A DNA stretch of 10,848 bases from contig CAIVHI010000345.1 in assembly GCA_903905685.1 (NCBI GenBank), positions 1-10,848 on the forward strand. Reading direction: 5' to 3'. How positions within the stretch are numbered: the stretch's first letter is position 1; each line of letters begins with the position of its first letter. Positions 5,179 through 10,848 of the stretch are shown here, piece by piece. The position numbers and the translations under genes were made by a program. This stretch comes from an uncultured Bacteroidota bacterium (lineage in GTDB: Bacteria; Bacteroidota; Bacteroidia; Chitinophagales; Chitinophagaceae). Under the pieces are notes generated by a model, which was not told the origin of the DNA, did no database searches, and was given only the letters and a program-made list of their open reading frames with translations.

Positions 5179-7770
5179 TTAAATGCTCGGCAACTCGACC
5201 GCGCTGGTGTCGTTGCTCTTGATGGAGAAAGAAATGATGGTTTCCTTGATGTAGGGCTTTGTAGGGTCTTTCAGGTAGCGGATTTGGTATTGGCCGGGCT
5301 GTATCTGCAAATGCCTTAGCGCGGTATCACTGCTGTTGCGGGAGTCGAACTGCAAAAAGCGGTCGTTCACCGGTTTATAGAAATTCAGCTTGCGGTCGCG
5401 CATATCGGTCGTTATCCTTGCATAGCCGGGCTGGGGAATGAGAATCACCTTGGTATCATCGAAATCGAGGTCTACATTTCGCACGTCTTCCGGATAAGTG
5501 TGGACGACTATATGGTAGTTGCCGGGCTCGTATTCCAGCTTCTGCGTGCATTTCTGGTTGATGACCTTGCCATTGGGCACATTACGTTGAATGACGGTTG
5601 CCACGAATTCATTCACCGGCCGGCTCGAAGCACGGTCGTATTCGAAAGCCAAGCTGCAATTTTTGAGTTTCACAATCACCTTGTTGAGCTTGCCGGCCGT
5701 TATCTCCACATCATGCAGCACAGTATTGCCTTTGTCGGATATCGCGATGTCGAAAATGCCCGTGGGGATGTCGGTCTGCACGTCGGGATTGCCGTCAGGG
5801 TCCACAGTGCGGTAAAATTTCTTGGCCACCTTGGTGCCTCCACCCGACAGCAACACTACCGATGGGGTACTGCTGTAGAACTTGCCGTGACCGTTCGTAA
5901 AGTACACCATAAGTCCGGTGGTTTTCGCGTCCAGTGTTTCCACCGTATACCCTGCCGATGCCCCATGTGCCGGTGGCCCACTCGGAGCGGGAGCCGACGA
6001 TATAGCTTTTGCCGGTGGGGGCGTAGCGGCTACGGGCACTGCAAACGGTGGCGCATCGGGCGGTGTCCGGCGTTTGAGCGGGTGGTCTTCAATGATGAAA
6101 ATTACGCGGGGCTCTATAGGCTTGGCCAGCTTTACGCGAGCTATTTTTTCAACCGTCGGTAGCGGGGGCTGTTCCTTGTAGTCGGCACCCGGCACGCTGG
6201 CCTTATGGGGCCTGAAGTCGTCTTTCAGCTTCACTTCGTGTGCTGCAGGCATCAGTGGGGCCACATGGGCTATCTTCTCCACCTTGGGCAATATTGGTGT
6301 TTCGCGCTCGTCCATAACGGGCGAGGGTGGCATGGGCACGCGCTTCATGGGCGTGATGGAGGCCGTGGGCATTTCCATTTCGCGTATTGCTGCCGGAGCA
6401 ATATGGCTCACCTTGGCTACAGGCGGCAACTGCGGTTGGTCCTGCACATCAACTACCGGCACACTGCGGCGCAGCAAGCGTTCGGGTTCGGCAGGCACCA
6501 CTTCCGGCACTTTGGATGCCGAAAGGGCCATATGCGGAATCGCAACCACCTTTGGCAGAACAACTATTTGGTCTTCTACTCCGGGCACTGGGGCTTTGGA
6601 TAAAGGGCTGGGCACCGTTGGCGCAACCTCATATGGGGTCAAACCTGCAACCGTCATATGCCTGATGGGGGTCACTGCCGGAAGCTCAGGTGCTTCAGGT
6701 ACAATGTCCCCCGCAGGCGGCACACCGGCCGGCCTCATTCTTCCCGGCTCTTGGTGCGTACCTTCCAAATCTATTGGTGGGGCAAGGGGAATGTGGCCTA
6801 TGTTTGGCACCGGTGGCAACGCAGGCCGTTCTTCGGCCGGCGCAGGTGGCACCGGCACAGTGCCTAAACGGCCCAAATCCCCGGGAGTAAGTTCGTACTG
6901 CAATGCAGGTGCCGCAGGCACATGAGAGATGTTGGGCACAGGCGGCAACTTGATTTCCGGCTCCTTTTTTACTGCAGGCTCCTCTTTCTTTACCACCGGC
7001 GGTGCGGGTGGCTCCGCCTTAGGGAGCGGCGTATTGATTTTCAGCACACTTGGGGCGCTGGCACCCAGTGCTTGAATGTCCTTGAATTCGTTCTTGGTTA
7101 CTTTGATGATGGGCCTGAAGGTTTCCACGATTTTTGAAACCGCACTGGGCACATCTTCTTGCCGGGTCACCGATAGGAAGTTGCCCATACAGTCGTAGGC
7201 CATCTTCAATTCGGGCGCATCTTCCAAGCCGACTATATAGGGTTTGAAGAACACTTTGTTGGCAATGAGCGATCGCATGACCTGGCACAAATCGCCACCG
7301 CAACTCTCTCCACCATCAGTGATGAGGATGATGCTGTAGGCATAGCGCAATTCGTCGGTCAAATCATGTTCTGCGGCCTGAGTGAGGGCATATGCTATGG
7401 GCGTTACCCCCAGGGGACGGATGTCGCTGAGGCGCAAATCCATCTGCGTGCGGTTGTTCTTGTTGAACGCCACTTCATTGCGGGTATCATAACAGTTGTT
7501 CTCCTTAACGGTGTATTGGTGGCCGAATACGCGGAGCGAGAACTCCACATCGGGATTGTAGGCATACACGCTGTCCATAATCTTAAGGATGATTTCGCGT
7601 GCGGCTTTATATTTTTCCTTCTTCCCCGACCATTCCTGAATCATACTCGACGACTCATCGAGTAGAATCAACACCCTCGACTGCACCAAATCGCTCTTAA
7701 CCTGCGCCCTCGCCGGGGATGCAAGCCAAAGTGTGAGCACTAGGCACAATAAGCTGAAACGTGTCTTCAT
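5179..7770 (-). CDS. Secreted VWA-domain protein with seven proline-rich tandem repeats and C-terminal beta modules
   Basis: The 863-residue protein has a Sec signal peptide (hydrophobic 5-18, likely cleavage after ARA at 20-22) and no lipobox. A von Willebrand factor A domain follows (about 30-220) with a complete MIDAS: DESSS at 38-42, Thr123 in GVTPIAYAL, and the TDGGE loop at 151-155, so metal-dependent ligand binding is plausible. A Lys/Pro/Glu linker (245-273) leads to seven tandem repeats (275-582), described separately. Residues about 608-863 form three modules of roughly 77-80 residues, each with a turn resembling PxGxYxI (IPTGIFDI at 668-675, EPGNYHIV at 748-755, QPGQYQIR at 824-831), probably beta-sandwiches. 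No type IX secretion C-terminal domain or transmembrane helix was recognised, so it is probably periplasmic or cell-surface associated. An exact -7 box precedes the start. The GNAT gene follows 11 bases after the stop. Function is unknown; an adhesion or envelope-scaffold role is inference. Confidence 0.88.
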   Translation of the reverse strand: MKTRFSLLCLVLTLWLASPARAQVKSDLVQSRVLILLDESSSMIQEWSGKKEKYKAAREIILKIMDSVYAYNPDVEFSLRVFGHQYTVKENNCYDTRNEVAFNKNNRTQMDLRLSDIRPLGVTPIAYALTQAAEHDLTDELRYAYSIILITDGGESCGGDLCQVMRSLIANKVFFKPYIVGLEDAPELKMAYDCMGNFLSVTRQEDVPSAVSKIVETFRPIIKVTKNEFKDIQALGASAPSVLKINTPLPKAEPPAPPVVKKEEPAVKKEPEIKLPPVPNISHVPAAPALQYELTPGDLGRLGTVPVPPAPAEERPALPPVPNIGHIPLAPPIDLEGTHQEPGRMRPAGVPPAGDIVPEAPELPAVTPIRHMTVAGLTPYEVAPTVPSPLSKAPVPGVEDQIVVLPKVVAIPHMALSASKVPEVVPAEPERLLRRSVPVVDVQDQPQLPPVAKVSHIAPAAIREMEMPTASITPMKRVPMPPSPVMDERETPILPKVEKIAHVAPLMPAAHEVKLKDDFRPHKASVPGADYKEQPPLPTVEKIARVKLAKPIEPRVIFIIEDHPLKRRTPPDAPPFAVPVAATPPPAKAISSAPAPSGPPAHGASAGYTVETLDAKTTGLMVYFTNGHGKFYSSTPSVVLLSGGGTKVAKKFYRTVDPDGNPDVQTDIPTGIFDIAISDKGNTVLHDVEITAGKLNKVIVKLKNCSLAFEYDRASSRPVNEFVATVIQRNVPNGKVINQKCTQKLEYEPGNYHIVVHTYPEDVRNVDLDFDDTKVILIPQPGYARITTDMRDRKLNFYKPVNDRFLQFDSRNSSDTALRHLQIQPGQYQIRYLKDPTKPYIKETIISFSIKSNDTSAVELPSI
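6025..6948 (-). repeat. Seven tandem 42-46-residue repeats inside the VWA protein
   Basis: The repeat cores follow LPxVxx(I/V)x(H/R) and start at residues 275, 318, 363, 405, 448, 494 and 537, that is at bases 6948, 6819, 6684, 6558, 6429, 6291 and 6162. Spacing is 43, 45, 42, 43, 46 and 43 residues. Core sequences are LPPVPNISH, LPPVPNIGH, LPAVTPIRH, LPKVVAIPH, LPPVAKVSH, LPKVEKIAH and LPTVEKIAR. About 28-36 residues after each core comes a second motif, VP (TP in the last), usually followed by an acidic residue shortly before the next core (for example VPGVED, VPVVDVQD, VPGADYKE). Conservation is at the protein level; the DNA of the units has diverged, so the array is old and under selection. 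I do not recognise the repeat as a named family. Confidence 0.85.
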
Positions 7771-7786
7771 CCCAAGTCAGGTAAAA

Positions 7787-7794
7787 CAAACATA
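7787..7794 (-). promoter_or_regulatory. Candidate Bacteroidota -7 box for the VWA gene
   Basis: On the minus strand the sequence TATGTTTG is an exact match to TAnnTTTG. It lies in the 52-base gap after mqnC and ends 16 bases before the ATG at 7770. It suggests that the VWA-GNAT pair has its own promoter rather than depending only on read-through from mqnC. No clear -33 element is seen. Confidence 0.5.
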
Positions 7795-7822
7795 CGCACG
7801 TTGCGTCAAGATTTATAGCGCA

Positions 7823-8950
7823 TCAATAGGTAATCACCTGTTCTTCCAAAACCTCGGGCATTTTGCGGAACTCGTACTGCTGGTTGCGGAGTTGGGGTTC
7901 GAAGCCCGCATCGCGAATGGCCTGCTGTATGCCCGTGGCTGTGAAGCGGTGTGGCGCACCGGCCGCACTCACCACATTTTCCTCAATCATGATCGAACCG
8001 AAATCGTTGGCGCCGGCATGTAGGCAGATTTGGGCCACAGCCTTGCCTACCGTGAGCCAAGATGCCTGGATGTTTTTCACATTGGGGAGCATGATGCGGC
8101 TCATGGCTATCATGCGGATGTATTCTTCAGCCGTAGTCAGGTTTTCGGTGCCGCGTACTTTTTTCAGCAGCGTATCCACATCTTGGAACGTCCAAGGTAT
8201 GAACGCGATGAACCCTTTGGCGTGCTCCGGCTTTTTAGCCTGTACTTCGCGAAGGCGCACCAAGTGGTCGAAACGTTCTTTCAGCGTCTCTACATGGCCG
8301 AACATCATGGTGGCGCTCGTGGTGATGTTCAGCTTGTGGGCTTCATGCATCACGTCCAGCCACTCCTGTGCCGAGCACTTGCCGTTCGAAATCAGGCGGC
8401 GCACCCGGTCGTCCAATATTTCGGCACCTGCGCCGGGCAGGCTGTCGAGGCCGGCTTCCACAAGAGCTTCCAGCACATCGCGATAGTTGCTTTTTTCAAG
8501 TTCGGTGATGTGCACCACCTCGGGTGGGCCGAGAGAGTGGAGTTTGAGTGTGGGATAGAGTTTTTTGAGCGTCCTAAAAAGGTCGGTATAATAGGAAAGT
8601 CCCAACTTAGGGTGGTGGCCACCTTGCAACAGCAGTTGTTCGCCACCATATTTGAACGTCTCTTCTATTTTGACCTTGTAGGTTTCAATATCGGTGATGT
8701 AAGATTCGGGGTGACCGGGCACGCGATAAAAGTTGCAGAACTTACAGTTGGCAATACAGACATTGGTCGTGTTCATATTGCGGTCTATGATCCAAGTCAC
8801 CTTGCCATGGGGCACCTGCTGTTGGCGCAGGGAGTTGGCCACGGTCATGAGTTCGGTAAGCGGGGCATTGGAAAAAAGGTGCATACCCTCCTCGGCAGTC
8901 AGGCTGTCGAATGCGAGGGCTTTCTTGTAGAGGTCGTCCAATTTATACAC
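7823..8950 (-). CDS. mqnC: Cyclic dehypoxanthine futalosine synthase (MqnC), radical SAM
   Basis: MqnC cyclises dehypoxanthine futalosine to cyclic dehypoxanthine futalosine in the futalosine route to menaquinone, in the cytoplasm. The 375-residue protein carries the radical-SAM motif CxxxCxxC at Cys65, Cys69 and Cys72 (CIANCKFCNFYR). It also has family features: GGEQLLLQGGHHPKLGLSYY near 102-121, LHSLGPPEVVH, LPGAGAEIL, MMFGHVET and FIAFIPWTFQ. Together these distinguish MqnC from its relatives MqnE and CofH. The start is a GTG at 8948-8950, because a stop codon (TAA) lies two codons upstream in frame and the N-terminus fits the family. An exact -7 box ends 18 bases before it. No other mqn gene is in the window, consistent with the scattered mqn genes of many Bacteroidota. 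The TGA stop is 52 bases before the VWA start on the same strand. Confidence 0.94.
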   Translation of the reverse strand: MYKLDDLYKKALAFDSLTAEEGMHLFSNAPLTELMTVANSLRQQQVPHGKVTWIIDRNMNTTNVCIANCKFCNFYRVPGHPESYITDIETYKVKIEETFKYGGEQLLLQGGHHPKLGLSYYTDLFRTLKKLYPTLKLHSLGPPEVVHITELEKSNYRDVLEALVEAGLDSLPGAGAEILDDRVRRLISNGKCSAQEWLDVMHEAHKLNITTSATMMFGHVETLKERFDHLVRLREVQAKKPEHAKGFIAFIPWTFQDVDTLLKKVRGTENLTTAEEYIRMIAMSRIMLPNVKNIQASWLTVGKAVAQICLHAGANDFGSIMIEENVVSAAGAPHRFTATGIQQAIRDAGFEPQLRNQQYEFRKMPEVLEEQVITY

Positions 8951-8968
8951 TGATTAGCTTTTGTATCG

Positions 8969-8976
8969 CAAAATTA
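8969..8976 (-). promoter_or_regulatory. Candidate Bacteroidota -7 box for mqnC
   Basis: On the minus strand the sequence TAATTTTG is an exact match to TAnnTTTG and ends 18 bases before the GTG start of mqnC. Directly upstream of it (8978-8988) is the near-palindrome GGAATAATTCC (five-base arms around one base), which could be an operator or chance. The implied leader is only about a dozen bases. Confidence 0.5.
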
Positions 8977-9044
8977 CGGAATAATTCCTGCCGGAACGGC
9001 GAAAGCCCCCCTTTGAAGCGCATCCCAAATTATAGGGATACCGT

Positions 9045-9054
9045 ATACCGGTAT
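9045..9054. promoter_or_regulatory. Palindrome upstream of the PAS-protein promoter
   Basis: ATACCGGTAT is a perfect 10-bp palindrome, preceded at 9038-9043 by a direct copy of its left half (ATACCG). It is followed at 9055-9063 by a second small palindrome, TTCCGGGAA. The cluster lies just upstream of the -7 box at 9071-9078, where a regulator would contact the promoter. Whether any protein binds here is inference. Confidence 0.3.
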
Positions 9055-9070
9055 TTCCGGGAATCCGTTT

Positions 9071-9078
9071 TACTTTTG
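9071..9078 (+). promoter_or_regulatory. Candidate Bacteroidota -7 box for the PAS sensor gene
   Basis: The sequence TACTTTTG is an exact match to TAnnTTTG and ends 62 bases before the ATG at 9141. Unlike the other boxes in the window, this would give a leader of some 55 bases. No clear -33 TTTG box is seen; palindromic sequence occupies the upstream side instead. Confidence 0.4.
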
Positions 9079-9140
9079 TATGACAATCCCGATTTGTTGC
9101 GATTAGCATTTGGATAACGAATCGGATCGATATACTTGCC

Positions 9141-10848
9141 ATGGAAAAAACGTTGAACCTGCTGCGCGACTTTGCTGCGAACACGCTCGAATTGAGTCGT
9201 GATGCAGCCGCGAACGGGGAATCTTACGAGCAGATTTATGCGGCTATAAACGCCATTACAGAAAGGGTGGCATCGTTGCAGCAAATCAACGACCTGCAAT
9301 CGGGATATTTCGGTTCGCAAATGGGGTTGGTGGGTTCGGTATTGGATGCCGCTCCAGATGCCATGGTGCTATCGAATTCTGCCGGCAACATTATCTTTTT
9401 CAATACCCGCGCCGAAGCCATGTTTGGATATCCCCGCGATGAGGTAACAGGGAAGAAGATGGAAATTTTGATTCCGCCCCGTCTTCGGGAACTGCACCAA
9501 GGCCATATGGACAGGTATTTTGCCAATCCCGAAGTTCGGGGATTACGTAGTCGCAATGGTTTGGCAGGTTTCACCAAATCGGGTACGGAATTCCCGGTAG
9601 ACATTAACCTGAGTTACACCGATACCCCCGCCGGGATGCTGACTGTCAGCGCCATTCGAAACATAACCGAAGAAAAAAAGCGGCTCGACGAAATCAGTGC
9701 CCGCGAACAGCGCCTCTCCGACATCACCGCACTGGTACCCGGCGTGATTTACAGGTTCAAGATGTCCAAAGACAATCTACCGGAGTTCCTGATGTTCAGC
9801 GACGGACTAAAACAATTGTTTGGGGTACTCCCGGAAGAGGCATATGCCAATGCCCGGGCAATACTCGGAAAAATCCATCCCGATGATGCAGGAAGGGTGC
9901 TTACTACCCTTGCCGACGCCAACAACTCCTGTTTGCCGCTTACGCAGGAATTCAGGATTTCCATGCCTGACGGCACAACGAAATGGATATGCGCCAATTG
10001 CACCCCCTCGCACGATGAGACCGGCTGCACGATCCGCACGGGAATCATGCAGGATGCCACCGCATCGGTACTGGCCGAAAAACAGTTGCGAGAGAGCGAA
10101 ATATTCAGCCGAGACATCCTTGATGCGCTCGCCTCCCACATAGCCGTTGTAGACCCATCGGGCCGGGTAGTGGCCACCAATAAGGCGTGGGACGACTTTT
10201 CGCAATGGAACGAATCATTGCCGTTGCCGCGGGTGCCGGTAGGCTCCAACATCTTCGACATTCGCAATGCCGATGCCATGCAGGGCAACACGGTTTCGGC
10301 AGCCGTGACAGCCGGCATCGGCAGTGTCCTGAAAAAGGAAATACGATTCTCTGAAATACAGTATTCTGCCGAAGTGGACGGAAATCGGCGTTGGTTCCTT
10401 TTACGCATCACCTATGCCGGAAACGAATACCCGAAAGTGGTATTGGCCCACAGCGACATCACGGGCATCAAGTTGGCAGAACTGGAAACCGAGCGGACGA
10501 AGGAACGCTATCGGGAACTTCTGGACAATACCGGAGAGATGGTGAACTTCGTGGGCGTAAATGGGAACATGATTTGGGCCAACAATGCCTGGAAAAAATC
10601 GCTGCATTACTCTGATGACGATATCGCCAAGATGAAGATTAGCAACGTGTTTGGACCGGAAACCGCGAAGGGTTTTGGCGAACGGATGGCCATCCTACGC
10701 TCGGGCAAAACGATATCGGACCACTACGCCACCATGGTTGCCAAAAACGGCACCACATTGAATGTGCAAGGCTCGGTTGTGCCGGTCATAGAGAACGACC
10801 GGTTTTCGGGCACGATGGGCTTCTTCCGAAACATCACCGACCTGCACC
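9141..10848 (+). CDS. Multi-PAS sensory protein, 3' end outside the window (probably a histidine kinase or similar)
   Basis: The frame is open from the ATG at 9141 to the right edge (569 complete codons, no stop). A TGA lies in frame at 9081 and no other start codon lies between, which fixes the start. Residues 1-60 are mostly helical and lack a signal peptide or membrane segment, so sensing is probably cytoplasmic. Four PAS domains follow. PAS1, about 62-180, has FFNTRAEAMFGYPRDEVTGK, KSGTEFPVDI and the closing AIRNITEEKKR. PAS2, about 195-310, is PAS_3-like with KIHPDDAGR and TKWICANCTP. PAS3, about 322-447, has ILDALASHIAVVDPSGRVVATNKAW and closes with VLAHSDITGIK. PAS4 runs from about 455 to the edge, closing with FFRNITDLH. 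PAS1 has a His119-x5-Arg125 pattern like the FixL heme pocket. The output domain is not visible; a histidine kinase is usual, a GGDEF or methyl-accepting domain possible. It is divergent from mqnC. Confidence 0.9.
   Translation, partial: MEKTLNLLRDFAANTLELSRDAAANGESYEQIYAAINAITERVASLQQINDLQSGYFGSQMGLVGSVLDAAPDAMVLSNSAGNIIFFNTRAEAMFGYPRDEVTGKKMEILIPPRLRELHQGHMDRYFANPEVRGLRSRNGLAGFTKSGTEFPVDINLSYTDTPAGMLTVSAIRNITEEKKRLDEISAREQRLSDITALVPGVIYRFKMSKDNLPEFLMFSDGLKQLFGVLPEEAYANARAILGKIHPDDAGRVLTTLADANNSCLPLTQEFRISMPDGTTKWICANCTPSHDETGCTIRTGIMQDATASVLAEKQLRESEIFSRDILDALASHIAVVDPSGRVVATNKAWDDFSQWNESLPLPRVPVGSNIFDIRNADAMQGNTVSAAVTAGIGSVLKKEIRFSEIQYSAEVDGNRRWFLLRITYAGNEYPKVVLAHSDITGIKLAELETERTKERYRELLDNTGEMVNFVGVNGNMIWANNAWKKSLHYSDDDIAKMKISNVFGPETAKGFGERMAILRSGKTISDHYATMVAKNGTTLNVQGSVVPVIENDRFSGTMGFFRNITDLH

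Noticed and set aside
5500..6925. Plus-strand frames of 220 (5500-6162) and 213 codons (6284-6925), the latter Gly/Thr-rich
   Set aside because: They lie opposite the proline-rich repeats and C-terminal modules of the VWA protein. The Gly bias is the complement of proline codons (CCN/NGG).
6025..6948. Repeat array considered as a nucleotide-level tandem repeat or CRISPR-like array
   Set aside because: The units are in frame inside one protein, vary in length, and share amino acids rather than identical DNA; there are no identical repeats with unique spacers.
8030..8953. 307-codon plus-strand open frame
   Set aside because: It is antisense to mqnC, whose catalytic motifs are intact; the opposite frame resembles no protein family.
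9749..10411. 220-codon minus-strand open frame
   Set aside because: It is antisense to the PAS sensor, whose continuous frame shows four recognisable PAS domains.

Overview
This window looks like ordinary chromosomal DNA from a member of the Bacteroidota, perhaps a Chitinophagales/Sphingobacteriales-type lineage. The protein sequences of the recognisable enzymes have the flavour of that phylum. Several start codons are preceded by exact or near copies of the Bacteroidota -7 promoter box TAnnTTTG, and Shine-Dalgarno sequences are mostly absent. I see no phage, insertion sequence, CRISPR array, tRNA or rRNA.

Layout from left to right. Positions 98-1036 (+) encode a membrane-anchored SPFH/band 7 protein that ends in a strong 13-bp hairpin terminator. 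Convergent to it, 1128-2210 (-) encodes an NAD(P)-dependent Ldh/malate-dehydrogenase-2 family oxidoreductase. A 317-base gap (2211-2527) holds no convincing gene. Then a long leftward block runs, in transcription order: mqnC (8950-7823, menaquinone synthesis by the futalosine route); a secreted 863-residue VWA protein (7770-5179); a GNAT acetyltransferase (5167-4718, 11 bases after the VWA gene); bioB (4649-3648); and bioF (3661-2528, overlapping bioB by 14 bases). Divergent from mqnC, a multi-PAS sensory protein starts at 9141 (+) and runs off the right edge. It has four PAS domains in its first 569 residues and no output domain in view.

How they work together: bioB and bioF are two of the biotin-ring assembly steps and are almost certainly translationally coupled. 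BioA and BioD are not in the window. MqnC uses the same radical-SAM chemistry as BioB but belongs to quinone synthesis. The VWA protein and GNAT gene look co-transcribed, without an evident shared function.

The most unusual object is the VWA protein. Between an intact MIDAS-type VWA domain and three C-terminal beta-rich modules lies a proline-rich region of seven regularly spaced 42-46-residue repeats. Each opens with LPxVxx(I/V)x(H/R) and closes around a VP/TP plus acidic motif. I do not recognise this repeat. Second in interest is the repeated placement of a TAnnTTTG-like box only 16-19 bases before start codons, which implies very short mRNA leaders. Third is a FixL-like His/Arg pattern in the first PAS domain of the right-hand sensor.
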